Notes: a model not told the origin generated them from the letters alone. 45,391 nt of DNA from Pseudonocardia sp. (GCF_025965585.1 NZ_JAOPWR010000330.1:1-45391), one strand, 5' to 3'; counted from the stretch's first letter, positions 15,966-25,619 are shown. Translations and numbers: made by a program.

Positions 15966-17008
15966 GTGACCACCGACACCACCCGAGACGCCCCTCCTCC
16001 TGCACCCCCCGCACCCCTGGACGAGCTCCGGGGCCGCCCCACCACGCTGGGGCAGCGGGTCCACGCGGTGCTGCACCGCCAGCCCGCGCTGAGCCCGGCC
16101 ATCGTGCTCGTGCTCGCGGGCGTGGTGTTCTCGCTGCTCAACCCCCGCTTCTACTCCCTGCAGAACCTCTCGCTGGTGGCCCAGCAGGTCTCCGTGGTCG
16201 GGTCGCTGGCCGTGGGGCAGACGCTGATCATCCTCACCGCGGGCATCGACCTGTCGATCGGTGCGATCATGGTGCTGTCGTCGCTGGTCATGGCGAAGCT
16301 GGTGTTCGACTCCGGCGTGCCGGGCGCGCTGGCGCTGCTCATCGGCGCGGTGCTGGCCGTGCTGGCCCAGGGGGTCAACGGCTTCCTGGTCACGCGGGTC
16401 AAGCTGCCCCCGTTCATCGTCACCCTGGGCACGCTGAGCATCTTCACCGCGATCACGCTGATCTACGCCAAGGGACAGACGATCGCGCTGCCGCAGGACT
16501 CCTTCATCCTGTGGACCGCGCAGCCGATCAAGATCGGGTCGCTGAACCTCACCACCGGCGTGGTGCTGATGATCGTGCTGTACGCGGCGATCGGGTTCGC
16601 CCTGCGCTACACGGCGTGGGGGCGGCACCTCTACGCGGTCGGCGACGACGCGGAGGCCTCGCGCCTCGCGGGCATCCAGGTCAACCGCGTCCTGCTCAGC
16701 GCGTACATGGTGGCGGGCATCGCGGTCGCGGTCGCGGCCTGGATCGTCTGCGGCCGTGTCGGCGGCGGTGACCCCAACAGCGGCACCAACGCCAACCTGG
16801 AGTCCATCACCGCCGTGGTCATCGGCGGTACCAGCCTGTTCGGCGGGCGCGGCGTGGTCATCGGCTCGCTCATCGGGGCACTGATCGTGCAGGTCTTCGA
16901 CAACGGTCTGGCGCTCGCCGGCTTCGACCCCAACTACCAGGTGCTCGCCGTGGGCATCCTGGTGATCCTCGCCGTCTCGGTCGACCAGTGGATCAGGAGC
17001 GTGAAGGC

Positions 17009-17012
<4 letters not shown>
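15966..17012 (+). CDS. frcC: Sugar ABC transporter permease (FrcC-like, CUT2 family)
   Basis: This is the membrane channel subunit of the sugar importer. The 348 residues are mostly hydrophobic, with some 8-10 spans, and carry family motifs: NLSLVAQQVSVVGSLAVGQTLIILTAGIDLSIGAIM, GFLVTRVKLPPFIVTLGTLSIF, AIGFALRYTAWGRHLYAVGDDAEASRLAGI and ITAVVIGGTSLFGGRGVVIGSLIGALIV. An N-terminal Pro-rich cytoplasmic leader precedes the first span. GTG at 15966 is chosen because AAAGGGG (15954-15960) lies five bases before it; ATG at 15942 in frame would add eight residues without a ribosome site. The stop overlaps the ATPase ATG (ATGA). It would form a homodimer with two copies of the ATPase. Confidence 0.9.
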
Positions 17013-17782
<770 letters not shown>

Positions 17783-17822
17783 GGACGATCTCGGGCCGGC
17801 GACAGCGTTCAGCGTCGCCCGC

Positions 17823-18194
17823 GTGCGGATCGGTGAGCTGGCCGGGCGCCCGGGGTGAGCACCCGGGCGCTGCGCCACTACGAGCAACGGGGCCTGCTGG
17901 CCGTGCGCGGGCGCGCCGACGGCTACCGCGACTTCGACGAGCACGTCCGCGTGGTCGCGGAGATCCCCGGTCGCTGGTGGGCCTCGGGTTCGCGCTGGAG
18001 GAGTCCGTCCGTTCGTCGAGTGCCTGCGGGCGGGCGCCCGACGGGGCAAATGCCCCGCCGCGCAGGCGGTCCACCAGCGCGAGCTCGCCGAGGTGGACGG
18101 CTGGATCGGCCGCCTGCCGGCCGTCCGCGAGGAGATCACCGCGCAGACCGAGCCCCGCTGCGCCTTCGACCGCCCCATCGAGGAGCCGACATGA
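17823..18194 (+). pseudogene. MerR-family regulator, broken by about three frameshifts
   Basis: Reading across frames restores a MerR protein: VRIGELAGRPG, then VSTRALRHYEQRGLLAVRGRADGYRDFDEHVRVVAEI (helix-turn-helix), then RSLVGLGFALEESVR, then PFVECLRAGARRGKCPAAQAVHQRELAEVDGWIGRL and a tail ending CAFDRPIEEPT. The frame changes near 17855 (one base lost in a GC run, making an early TGA), near 17970 and near 18012. Conserved residues survive in every piece, so decay is recent. The final stop overlaps an ATG (ATGA), as in intact merR-trx pairs. Confidence 0.8.
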
Positions 18195-18278
18195 ACCCAG
18201 GTCGTAGGAGCCAAGCCGAAGGCGGCCCTGATGCGGGCGATCGAGGAGCACCTGCCCGCCCGCGCGGTCTCCGTGTGA
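18191..18278 (+). pseudogene. Thioredoxin remnant with large internal deletion
   Basis: An ATG AAC CC start at 18191, overlapping the MerR stop, is followed at 18198 in another frame by QVVGAKPKAALMRAIEEHL and a short tail to TGA at 18276-18278. VVGAKPKAAL followed by an acidic helix is the C-terminal end of bacterial thioredoxins. The WCGPC active-site region, roughly 80 codons, is missing. Start and end of one gene appear joined by a deletion. Actinobacteria often have trx right after such a merR. Confidence 0.6.
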
Positions 18279-18459
18279 CACACAACACGTTTGCACCGGA
18301 TCCTGCATCGCCGCTGGTGCGGAACGCGCAAAGCCGACAGACCTGCAGGTAGCGCCGTCAGGTGAAGCGACCCGGCCCAGCAAGGTGAGCCGAACGGCGC
18401 AACCTCCCCGGTCCGGGTGCGTCGTTGGAGGAAAGACGTTCGACGGCGTGAGGATCGGT

Positions 18460-19014
18460 ATGGGCAAGCACAGCAAGCAGTCGCACCTGCGTCGGACGGC
18501 GGGCGTGGCGACTGCTGCGGCGGCGATGGGCGTGGGCTCGTTGCTGCTGGGGGGGCCGTCCGCGATGGCGGCACCGGGCCCGAGCACGGCGCCGGCGAAC
18601 GGCACGGCGCCGGCGAACGGCACCGCGCCGGCGGGGGACCCCGCGGATCCGCAGCTGGTGGACGGGACGCCGTGCACGGTGACGGCCAAGGCGTGCGTCG
18701 ACCTCGCGAGCCGGGAGGCGTGGCTGATCAACGACGGCCAGGTCGTCGGGGGCCCGGTGCCGATCATGCCCGGTGCGCCCAGCGAACCGACCCCGGTCGG
18801 CACGTTCACCGTGCAGTGGAAGGACAAGAACCACGTGAGCAAGGAGTACGACAACGCCCCGATGCCCAACTCGGTGTTCTTCGCCGACGGAGGGGTGGCC
18901 TTCCACGAGGGCAGCCTGAACAGGTACTCCGCGGGCTGCGTGCACCTGTCGCAGGCCGACTCGCTGAACTTCTACAACACCCTGCAGGTCGGCGACCAGG
19001 TCCAGGTGCACTGA
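18460..19014 (+). CDS. Secreted L,D-transpeptidase (YkuD domain)
   Basis: The 184-residue protein has a twin-Arg-containing Sec-like signal (MGKHSKQSHLRRTAGVATAA, then a hydrophobic run to about residue 36, cleavage near AMA-APG), a short APANGT-repeat linker, and a YkuD domain with catalytic HEGSLNRYSAGCVHL: His149, Ser158 and the nucleophile Cys160. Such enzymes make 3-3 peptidoglycan cross-links or attach proteins outside the membrane. It is short, with no Ig-like or peptidoglycan-binding domain. ATG at 18460 is chosen for the signal peptide; GTG at 18448 is possible, since GGAGGAAAG lies at 18426-18434. The 180 bases before it hold pseudogene ends and no other gene. Confidence 0.88.
   Translation: MGKHSKQSHLRRTAGVATAAAAMGVGSLLLGGPSAMAAPGPSTAPANGTAPANGTAPAGDPADPQLVDGTPCTVTAKACVDLASREAWLINDGQVVGGPVPIMPGAPSEPTPVGTFTVQWKDKNHVSKEYDNAPMPNSVFFADGGVAFHEGSLNRYSAGCVHLSQADSLNFYNTLQVGDQVQVH
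18589..18624 (+). repeat. Two 18-bp in-frame repeats (APANGT linker)
   Basis: GCGCCGGCGAACGGCACG occurs twice in tandem (the second with one change), followed by a partial third, encoding APANGT-APANGT-APAG between signal peptide and catalytic domain. Confidence 0.8.
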
Positions 19015-19026
19015 GCCCTGCCGGTC

Positions 19027-19161
19027 CCAGCGCGCCGGCGCGAGGTGCTTCCGGATGGTGCGGTTCTCGGTCAGCAGCCGCCGGCGCCCGGCCACGGCCT
19101 TGGCGCAGATGAGGCGGTCGAAGGGGTCGCGGGTCCAGGTGAGGTCGGTGGCTGCACCACC
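19027..19161 (-). pseudogene. C-terminal fragment of a VapC-type PIN toxin
   Basis: On the minus strand, 45 codons read AATDLTWTRDPFDRLICAKA, then VAGRRRLLTENRTIRKHL and APARW. DPFDRLI followed by LLTxDRTI is the conserved C-terminal part of PIN-domain ribonucleases of VapBC systems. The N-terminal two thirds and any antitoxin are absent, and the frame runs on without a stop into the antisense of the transpeptidase gene. It is debris, not a working toxin. Confidence 0.6.
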
Positions 19162-19216
19162 ACCTCGGAGAACGGCGTCGTGCTGACGCGGATCCTGACC
19201 GTGACCAGGTCGGCGG

Positions 19217-19251
19217 TTGAGTCATGATCGAACGTGTGTTCGACTGTCCGG
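19217..19251 (+). promoter_or_regulatory. dnaE2 promoter with perfect SOS box
   Basis: TCGAAC-GTGT-GTTCGA at 19228-19243 is a perfect LexA box, ending eight bases before the ATG. TTGAGT (19217-19222) and TCGACT (19240-19245) are 17 bases apart and could be -35 and -10 of a leaderless transcript. A start at GTG 19234 would lie inside the box and is rejected. Confidence 0.8.
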
Positions 19252-22200
19252 ATGGGATGGAACAACCCGGACGTACCGTGGAGTGAGCTGGAGGCGGCGC
19301 TGTCCGGGCGCCCGCGCGACGGCTCGAGCCTCACCGGAGGCCCCGAGGCCGACGGTGGCGACAGCCCCGCCTGGTCGCGCAAGCGCGGGCCCTACGTCCC
19401 GCCCGAGATGCCCGCGCCCGAGGACCGGGTGCCCTACGCCGAGCTGCACTGCCACTCCAACTTCAGCTTCCTCGACGGCGCGAGCCACCCCGAGGAGCTG
19501 GTGGAGCAGGCCGCGCGGCTGGGGCTGGAGGCCATCGCCCTCACCGACCACGACGGCATGTACGGGGTCGCCCGGTTCGCGGAGGCGGCCGCCGAGCTGA
19601 ACGTGCGCACCGTCCTCGGCGCCGAGCTCTCCCTCGGGCTCACCGCCCCACAGAACGGCGTGGCCGATCCCGAGGGCAGCCACCTGCTGCTGCTCGCGCG
19701 CGGTCCCGAGGGCTACGGGGCGCTGTGCCGCACCATCAGCACCGCGCAGCTGCGGGGGGAGGAGAAGGGGCGGCCGGTCTACGACCTGGAGGAGGTCGTC
19801 GCCGACACGGCCGGGCAGGTGCTGGTCCTCACCGGCTGTCGCAAGGGGGCGGTCCGGCAGGCCCTGCGCACCGGGGGGCGCGACGCCGCGGCCCGCGAGC
19901 TGCGGGCGCTGGTCGAGCGGTTCGGCGCCGACCACGTGGCCGTCGAGCTCACCCACGCCGGGCTGCCCACCGACACCGAGCACAACGACGTCCTCGCCGC
20001 CCTCGCCCGCGACGCCTGCCTGCCGACGGTGGCCACCACCGCCGCGCACTACGCCACCCCGCGCCGGTTCCCGCTGGCCACGGCGCTGGCGGCGGTGCGG
20101 GCCCGGCGCAGCCTCGACGACGCGGACGGCTGGCTGCCCGCGGCGGGCACCGCCCGCCTGCGCTCCGGGGCGGAGATGGCGGCCCGGTTCGACCACCGCC
20201 ACCCGGGCGCGGTGGCGCGGGCGGCGGCGTTCGGCCGGGAGCTGGCCTTCCCGCTGCGGCTGGTGGCGCCCGAGCTGCCCTCGTTCGACGAGCCGGGCAA
20301 GCCCGAGCGGGAGCGGTTGCGCGAGCTCGTCCGCTGCGGGGTGGTCCGGCGCTACGGCAGCGAGAGCGAGCGTCCCGACGCCGTCGCGATGGTGGAGCAC
20401 GAGCTGGGGATCATCGAGGCGAAGAACTTCCCCGGCTACTTCCTGATCGTCCACGACATCGTCGAGTTCTGCCGGAAGCAGAACATCCTCTGCCAGGGCC
20501 GGGGCTCCGCCGCGAACTCCGCCGTCTGCTACGCGCTGGGCATCACCAACGTCGACGCCGTGCGGCACGGCCTGCTGTTCGAGCGGTTCCTCTCCCCGGA
20601 GCGCGACGGCTACCCCGACATCGACCTGGACATCGAGTCCGGCCGTCGAGAGGAGGTCATCCAGTACGTCTACGGCCGCTACGGGCGGGGCTGCGCGGCG
20701 CAGGTGGCCAACGTGATCACCTACCGGCCGCGCTCGGCGGTGCGCGACATGGCCAAGGCGCTGGGCTTCTCCCCGGGGCAGCAGGACGCGTGGAGCAAGC
20801 GCATCGAGCGCTGGTCGGGCCTCGCCGACGCCCCGCTGCCCGAGGGCATGCCGGCGCAGGTCGTGGAGCTGGCCGACGACCTGCTCGGCTTCCCCCGCCA
20901 TCTCGGCATCCACTCCGGCGGCATGGTCATCTGCGACCGTCCCGTCTCGGAGGTGGTGCCCGTCGAGTGGGCGCGGATGGAGAACCGCACCGTCGTGCAG
21001 TGGGACAAGGACGACTGCGCCTACGCCGGGCTGGTCAAGTTCGACCTGCTCGGGCTCGGGATGCTGACGGCGCTGCACCAGATGATCGACCTGGTCGCCG
21101 AGCACCACGACCGGCACGTGGAGCTGCACGAGCTGGGCGAGAGCGACGACGGCGTCTACGACATGCTCTGTCGCGCCGACTCGGTGGGCGTGTTCCAGGT
21201 GGAGTCCCGCGCGCAGATGGCCACGCTGCCCCGCCTGAAGCCCCGCAAGTTCTACGACCTCGTGGTGGAGGTCGCGCTGATCCGGCCCGGCCCGATCCAG
21301 GGTGGCTCGGTGCACCCCTACATCCAGCGCCGCAACGGCGCCGACTGGGAGCACGACCACCCGCTGATGAAGAACGCGCTGGACAAGACCTACGGCGTGC
21401 CCCTGTTCCAGGAGCAGCTCATGCAGATCGCGGTGGACGTGGGCGGGTTCAGCCCCGCCGACGCCGACGAGCTGCGCCGCGCGATGGGCTCCAAGCGGTC
21501 CACGGAGAAGATGGAGAACCTGCGCGAGCGGCTCTTCACCGGTATGGCGGCCAACGGCATCACCGGCGAGCTGGCCGAGAAGATCTTCGCCAAGATGCTG
21601 GCGTTCGCCAACTTCGGCTTCCCCGAGAGCCACTCCATCAGCTTCGCCGCGCTCGTCTACTACAGCGCGTGGTTCAAGCTCTACCACCCGGCGGCGTTCT
21701 GCGTGGCGCTGCTCAACTCCCAGCCCATGGGCTTCTACTCGCCGCAGTCGCTGGTGGCCGACGCCCGGCGGCACGGGGTGCTGGCCCGCGGCCCGGACGT
21801 CAACCTCGGCCGCGCCGAGGCGGTCCTGCAGCCCGACCCGCTCAGCGAGGGCGGGCAGGCGATCCGGCTGGGCACGGCCGAGGTGCGCGGCATCGGGCTC
21901 GACCTCGCCGAGGCGATCGACGCCGAGCGCGACGGGCACGGCCCCTTCCGCGACCTCGCCGACCTGGCCCGCCGCGTCCGGCTCACCGTGCCGCAGGCCG
22001 AGGCGCTGGCCACGGCGGGCGCGTTCGGGTGCTTCGGGGTGGACCGCCGGTCGGCATTGTGGGCGGCGGGGGTGGTGGCGTCGGTGCGGCCCGAGCAGCT
22101 GCCCGGCACCGCCGTCGGCCTGGACGCGCCGGCGCTGCCCGGCATGACCGCCGCCGAGCTCACCGTCGCCGACGTGTGGGCCACCGGCGTCTCGCCCGAC

Positions 22201-22581
22201 AGCCACCCGATGCAGCACCTGCGCGAGCGGATGGACGGCCTCGGTGCGATCCCGATCGACCGGCTCGCCGCGCTGGACGCGCCCAGCGACCCGGAGCTGC
22301 GGCCGCCCCGCGTGCTGGTGGCGGGCCTCGTCACGCATCGGCAGCGGCCCGCCACCGCGAAGGGCGTCACGTTCATCAACCTCGAGGACGAGAGCGGGAT
22401 GCTCAACGTCACCTGCTCGGAGGGGCTGTGGGCGCGCTACCGCACCGTCGCGATCGGCAGCTCCGCGCTGCTCGTCCGCGGCCGGTTGGAGCGCAGCCCG
22501 GAGGGGGTGCTCAACCTGGTGGCCGACCGCTTGCAGCGCCTCCGGCTCGCCGTCGCGGTGGCCTCGCGGGACTTCCGCTGA
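19252..22581 (+). CDS. dnaE2: Error-prone DNA polymerase DnaE2 (ImuC)
   Basis: DnaE2 is the C-family translesion polymerase of the SOS mutasome, working with ImuA' and ImuB. The 1109-residue protein starts MGWNNPDVPWSELE, close to mycobacterial DnaE2. It has a PHP domain (YAELHCHSNFSFLDGASHPEEL, His66 and His68; ALTDHDGMYG), the polymerase core with GRGSAANSAVCYALGITNVD and the catalytic aspartates in YPDIDLDIES (Asp456, Asp458, Asp460), and a C-terminal OB-fold (PRVLVAGLVTHRQRP, FINLEDESGMLNV). The ATG at 19252 is preferred because an SOS box occupies the frame upstream. A 15-bp hairpin follows the stop. In this window it is separated from imuA'-imuB by about 5.9 kb. Confidence 0.97.
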   Translation: MGWNNPDVPWSELEAALSGRPRDGSSLTGGPEADGGDSPAWSRKRGPYVPPEMPAPEDRVPYAELHCHSNFSFLDGASHPEELVEQAARLGLEAIALTDHDGMYGVARFAEAAAELNVRTVLGAELSLGLTAPQNGVADPEGSHLLLLARGPEGYGALCRTISTAQLRGEEKGRPVYDLEEVVADTAGQVLVLTGCRKGAVRQALRTGGRDAAARELRALVERFGADHVAVELTHAGLPTDTEHNDVLAALARDACLPTVATTAAHYATPRRFPLATALAAVRARRSLDDADGWLPAAGTARLRSGAEMAARFDHRHPGAVARAAAFGRELAFPLRLVAPELPSFDEPGKPERERLRELVRCGVVRRYGSESERPDAVAMVEHELGIIEAKNFPGYFLIVHDIVEFCRKQNILCQGRGSAANSAVCYALGITNVDAVRHGLLFERFLSPERDGYPDIDLDIESGRREEVIQYVYGRYGRGCAAQVANVITYRPRSAVRDMAKALGFSPGQQDAWSKRIERWSGLADAPLPEGMPAQVVELADDLLGFPRHLGIHSGGMVICDRPVSEVVPVEWARMENRTVVQWDKDDCAYAGLVKFDLLGLGMLTALHQMIDLVAEHHDRHVELHELGESDDGVYDMLCRADSVGVFQVESRAQMATLPRLKPRKFYDLVVEVALIRPGPIQGGSVHPYIQRRNGADWEHDHPLMKNALDKTYGVPLFQEQLMQIAVDVGGFSPADADELRRAMGSKRSTEKMENLRERLFTGMAANGITGELAEKIFAKMLAFANFGFPESHSISFAALVYYSAWFKLYHPAAFCVALLNSQPMGFYSPQSLVADARRHGVLARGPDVNLGRAEAVLQPDPLSEGGQAIRLGTAEVRGIGLDLAEAIDAERDGHGPFRDLADLARRVRLTVPQAEALATAGAFGCFGVDRRSALWAAGVVASVRPEQLPGTAVGLDAPALPGMTAAELTVADVWATGVSPDSHPMQHLRERMDGLGAIPIDRLAALDAPSDPELRPPRVLVAGLVTHRQRPATAKGVTFINLEDESGMLNVTCSEGLWARYRTVAIGSSALLVRGRLERSPEGVLNLVADRLQRLRLAVAVASRDFR

Positions 22582-22610
22582 CGGGGAACAGCGATCAGGG
22601 ACGCGACGAC

Positions 22611-22644
22611 GGAACGCCCCGTCGCGGGGGCGACGGGGCGTTCC
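22611..22644. terminator. Bidirectional hairpin between dnaE2 and the SatP-like gene
   Basis: Perfect 15-bp arms GGAACGCCCCGTCGC (22611-22625) and its complement (22630-22644) surround a GGGG loop between two convergent genes. No T-run, as is usual in this GC range. Confidence 0.8.
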
Positions 22645-22666
22645 GGGTGAGGTGGGGCGGGCGGGC

Positions 22667-23299
22667 TCAGCGTTGGACGGGGTTGCCCATCGCCATTGCC
22701 CTGCCGCCGAGCTCCTGGCCCATCGCGTCGAACCAGATGTAGGCGAAGATCGCGCAGAAGACGAACACCGCGATACCGCCCAGCGTTGCGAAGATCGCGG
22801 AGGCGGAGAGGACGTTGGCGAGCACCAGCGCCACGGCGATGTCGACGAACAGGAAGCCCGCGGTGAACGCCAGCGGCAGGCGCAGCGTCGCCAGCGTCAG
22901 CGCGACGAACACGATCAGCCAGGAGATGAGGAAGGTCGGCAGCAGGGCGTTGGTGGGCGTGAGGCCCAGCCAGCCGTTGGTGATCGCCGCGATCGCCACC
23001 CCGAGGCTGAGCCAGAACGCCGAGAAGGTGCCGAAGATCGCGGCGACGGCGCTCATGCCCGGCGTCCGCGATGCCCAGACCGTGGAGACCAGCAGGAACA
23101 GGCCGGACGAGAACACCACGGCCGGGACGATGGCACCCACCTGGGCCGCCGGCAGGTAGCCGACGAGCCACAGGCCGAGGCTGATGGCGCCGGGAAGGAA
23201 GGTCGCAAGCCCGAGAAGGGCAGGATTGGCGGCGGGTGCCGCGGGGGCGGCAGCGGCCGCGGCATGCGCCCCGGACTGGACGTCGCTCTCCACGCTCAT
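22667..23299 (-). CDS. GPR1/FUN34/YaaH (SatP-like) acetate/succinate transporter
   Basis: The 210-residue membrane protein begins with an Ala-rich cytoplasmic leader and then NPALLGLATF, a form of the NPAPLGL family signature, followed by six hydrophobic spans. Family members move acetate, succinate or related small acids by proton coupling across the cytoplasmic membrane. It ends with FAYIWFDAMGQELGG. GAGGAG lies upstream of the ATG. A Crp/GlxR-type dyad sits 61 bases before the start, consistent with carbon-source control. It converges with dnaE2 across a strong hairpin and diverges from a pentapeptide-repeat gene. Substrate is inferred from family only. Confidence 0.85.
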   Translation of the reverse strand: MSVESDVQSGAHAAAAAAPAAPAANPALLGLATFLPGAISLGLWLVGYLPAAQVGAIVPAVVFSSGLFLLVSTVWASRTPGMSAVAAIFGTFSAFWLSLGVAIAAITNGWLGLTPTNALLPTFLISWLIVFVALTLATLRLPLAFTAGFLFVDIAVALVLANVLSASAIFATLGGIAVFVFCAIFAYIWFDAMGQELGGRAMAMGNPVQR

Positions 23300-23359
23300 T
23301 GACAGGCTCCTCGTCGAGACGGTCGGAAGGGCCGGCGGTTACACCGGTTGGAGGCACAT

Positions 23360-23375
23360 TGTGCGCGCGATCACA
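23360..23375. promoter_or_regulatory. Possible Crp/GlxR site
   Basis: TGTGC-GCGCGA-TCACA differs from the TGTGA-N6-TCACA dyad at one half-site base. It lies between the divergent SatP-like and pentapeptide genes, 61 and 63 bases from their starts. Crp-type regulators control acetate genes in other actinobacteria. Confidence 0.4.
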
Positions 23376-23437
23376 GCCGGGGGGAACCTGTTTCATCGGA
23401 CGGGTGAGTTCTCTACCAGGGATGGCACCCTGCCCGT

Positions 23438-24040
23438 ATGGACGACGACGCCGAGTACGCCGATCTGGACCTGTCCGATGTCCCGACCGGTGAGAATCCG
23501 TGGCAGCGTAGGCGTTTCGTCCGATGTCGCTTTATCGATTCGGACCTCCGTGACCTCGTTACCGAATCGTGCTCTTTCGACGAGTGTGACTTCAGCGGCG
23601 CGGATCTCGGGGACTCCGTGCACCGCGGCTCGGCATTCCGCACGTGCACGGTGCGCAGGGCCACGCTGGGCGGGGCGCAGTTCCGCGGATGCTCGCTGCT
23701 CGGGACCGCCCTCGTCGACTGCAGGCTCCGCCCGCTGACGCTCACCGACTGCGATCTGACGCTCGTCGCCCTGGGACGCGCCGACCTCCGCAAGACCGAC
23801 CTCTCCGGCCTGCGCCTGCGCGAGGCGAACCTCGTCGACGCCGACCTGCGCGAGACCGACCTCCGCGGCGCTGACCTGCTCGGGGCCCGGCTGAGGGGCG
23901 CCCGTCTGGAGGGGGCCGACCTGCGGGGTGCCCGCATCGACCCGGACGGGCTGGTCCAGGCCCGGCTGGCCGGCGCGACGGTCGACGCCGAGCAGGCGCT
24001 GGCCTTCGCCGCCGCCCACGGCCTCCGCGTCACCGGCTGA
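23438..24040 (+). CDS. Pentapeptide-repeat protein (MfpA/Qnr-like fold)
   Basis: Most of the 200 residues follow the A(D/N)LXX pentapeptide pattern: [33 protein letters not shown] in the first half and [38 protein letters not shown] in the second, interrupted by a short break near residues 90-105. Such proteins fold as a right-handed quadrilateral beta-helix; some (MfpA, Qnr) mimic DNA and protect gyrase. The C-terminal segment ([32 protein letters not shown]) caps the helix and is typical of actinobacterial members. Function here is unknown. ATG start at 23438; the gene stands alone, 34 bases before folD. Confidence 0.9.
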   Translation: MDDDAEYADLDLSDVPTGENPWQRRRFVRCRFIDSDLRDLVTESCSFDECDFSGADLGDSVHRGSAFRTCTVRRATLGGAQFRGCSLLGTALVDCRLRPLTLTDCDLTLVALGRADLRKTDLSGLRLREANLVDADLRETDLRGADLLGARLRGARLEGADLRGARIDPDGLVQARLAGATVDAEQALAFAAAHGLRVTG

Positions 24041-24074
24041 CGCCCGCGGGCCGCGGGCTGAGAGGATGGGGGTC

Positions 24075-24932
24075 GTGACCGCGACGGTGATGGACGGCAA
24101 GGCGACGCTCAACGAAATCCTGGTCGAGCTCACGGGCCGGGTGGAGAAGCTGAAGGCAGCGGGCGTCACGCCGGGCCTGGGCACGCTCCTCGTCGGCGAC
24201 GACCCGGGCTCCCACTCCTACGTGCGCGGCAAGCACCGAGACTGCGCCAAGGTCGGCATCACCTCCATTCAGAAGGAGCTGCCGGCCGACGCCACGCAGG
24301 CGCAGGTCGAGGCGGCCATCGACGAGCTCAACGCCGACCCCGCCTGCACCGGGTTCATCGTGCAGCTCCCCCTGCCGAAGGGCCTCGACGCGGGCGCGGC
24401 GCTCGAGCGCATCGACCCCGCCAAGGACGCCGACGGCCTGCACCCGGTGAGCCTCGGACGGCTGGTGCTCGGCGAGCCGGGCCCGCTGCCGTGCACGCCG
24501 CGCGGCATCGTCGAGCTGTGCAGGCGGTACGGCGTGGAGCTGGCGGGTGCGCGGGTCACCGTGGTCGGCCGCGGCGTGACGGTCGGGCGCCCGCTGGGCC
24601 TGCTGCTCACCCGGCGCTCCGAGAACGCCACCGTGACGCTGTGCCACACCGGCACGCGCGACCTCGCCGAGGAGGTGCGCCGCGCCGACGTCGTCGTCGC
24701 GGCGGCGGGCGTGCAGGGCCTCATCACCGCGGACATGGTGCGGCCCGGCGCCGCTGTCCTCGACGTCGGCGTCACGCGCACCGACCTGGGGCTCGTCGGT
24801 GACGTCACCCCCGAGGTGGCCGAGGTGGCCGGCAAGCTCGCGCCGATGCCCGGCGGCGTCGGCCCGATGACGCGGGCGATGCTGCTGACGAATGTGGTGG
24901 AGGCAGCCGAGCGAGCGGTCGCCGGTAGCTGA
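24075..24932 (+). CDS. folD: Methylenetetrahydrofolate dehydrogenase/cyclohydrolase FolD
   Basis: FolD interconverts 5,10-methylene-, methenyl- and 10-formyl-tetrahydrofolate in the cytoplasm, feeding purine synthesis (compare purN and purH). The 285 residues include the catalytic [15 protein letters not shown] (Tyr and Lys), [43 protein letters not shown], the cofactor loop [16 protein letters not shown] and [18 protein letters not shown] at 24075, reading [15 protein letters not shown], matches the usual N-terminus; ATG at 24066 would add three residues. A DUF3017 gene follows 5 bases after the stop, a common actinobacterial pairing. Length is normal. Confidence 0.96.
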   Translation: MTATVMDGKATLNEILVELTGRVEKLKAAGVTPGLGTLLVGDDPGSHSYVRGKHRDCAKVGITSIQKELPADATQAQVEAAIDELNADPACTGFIVQLPLPKGLDAGAALERIDPAKDADGLHPVSLGRLVLGEPGPLPCTPRGIVELCRRYGVELAGARVTVVGRGVTVGRPLGLLLTRRSENATVTLCHTGTRDLAEEVRRADVVVAAAGVQGLITADMVRPGAAVLDVGVTRTDLGLVGDVTPEVAEVAGKLAPMPGGVGPMTRAMLLTNVVEAAERAVAGS

Positions 24933-24937
24933 GCAGC

Positions 24938-25228
24938 GTGGCCGACCTCCGCACCCGCATCCCGTCGGCGCTGCCCGCGGCGTTCGTCGCCGCCGTCGCG
25001 CTGGCGGGGATGGGGCTGGTCCTCACCCAGCACTGGCGCAAGGGCGCGGTGCTGCTCGGCGCGGCTCTGCTGGTGGCGGCCGTGCTGCGGATGCTCATCC
25101 CGGTCGACCGCGTCGGCCTGCTGGCCATCCGCAGCCGCGCGGTCGACGTGCTCTGCTACAGCGGGTTCGGCGTGGTCATGGTCGTGCTGGCGGTCACGAT
25201 CACCCGAGGGTCGCTCTCGGCGGGCTAG
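24938..25228 (+). CDS. DUF3017 membrane protein
   Basis: A 96-residue protein with about three hydrophobic spans (ALPAAFVAAVALAGMGLVL; GAVLLGAALLVAAVLRML; VLCYSGFGVVMVVLAVTI) and the ADLRTRIPSAL-type opening. It matches DUF3017, which nearly always follows folD in actinobacteria; the function is unknown. GTG start at 24938, six bases after the last base of folD, indicates one transcript. Its 3' end abuts minus-strand debris of an ABC exporter. Confidence 0.82.
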   Translation: MADLRTRIPSALPAAFVAAVALAGMGLVLTQHWRKGAVLLGAALLVAAVLRMLIPVDRVGLLAIRSRAVDVLCYSGFGVVMVVLAVTITRGSLSAG

Positions 25229-25332
25229 CCAGGACGCGTAGAGCGTCCGCACCAGGTCCTCGATCGACGGCTCGTCGACGCCGACGTCGCGCACCGGCAC
25301 GCACTTGCCCACCTCGGTGATCAGGTCGGCCG
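25229..25332 (-). pseudogene. C-terminal remnant of an ABC-2 exporter ATPase
   Basis: On the minus strand the frame reads AADLITEVGKCVPVRDVGVD and then EPSIEDLVRTLYASWLARR. The (V)EEPSIEDVVR-IY ending is typical of DrrA-like ABC-2 ATPases. Walker motifs are absent; only the last 40 or so codons remain, abutting DUF3017. Frame differs from the neighbouring permease remnant. Confidence 0.5.
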
Positions 25333-25575
25333 CTGTGATGCAGCATCACGACGGCGAGCGGGCCCTGCCCGAGCCGGACGCAGGTGACGGCGACGGCCAC
25401 GTCGTAGCCGCCCACCGTGCCGCGCTCGTCCGGCACGGCGACGAGCACGGCCGCCCGCAGCAGCCCGAAGACGATGTCGGTGACGAGCCCGGTGAGTGCC
25501 GCTGCCGGTAGGTGGCCCGGTAGGTGGCGTAGCGCCGGAACCCGGCCCTGACCGGCTGGGGACAGGGCGAGAGCA
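25330..25575 (-). pseudogene. N-terminal remnant of an ABC-2 type permease
   Basis: The minus strand reads [14 protein letters not shown], then after a frame change [20 protein letters not shown] and [33 protein letters not shown]. This resembles the first two membrane spans of ABC-2 family permeases ([12 protein letters not shown], then GGYDVADAVTYVWLGQGLL). It then breaks off directly into the ATPase remnant, so several genes have been collapsed by deletions. Confidence 0.55.
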
Positions 25576-25619
25576 CGCTGGCCACGCCACGGCGGCCCGC
25601 AACGGGTTCCACCCCGTCG

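Noticed and set aside
19234..19251. Upstream GTG start for dnaE2
   Set aside because: It lies inside the SOS box and has no ribosome binding site; the ATG at 19252 matches known DnaE2 N-termini.
19222..22338. 1038-codon minus-strand frame opposite dnaE2
   Set aside because: Antisense shadow with composition typical of GC-rich reverse frames; dnaE2 is certain.
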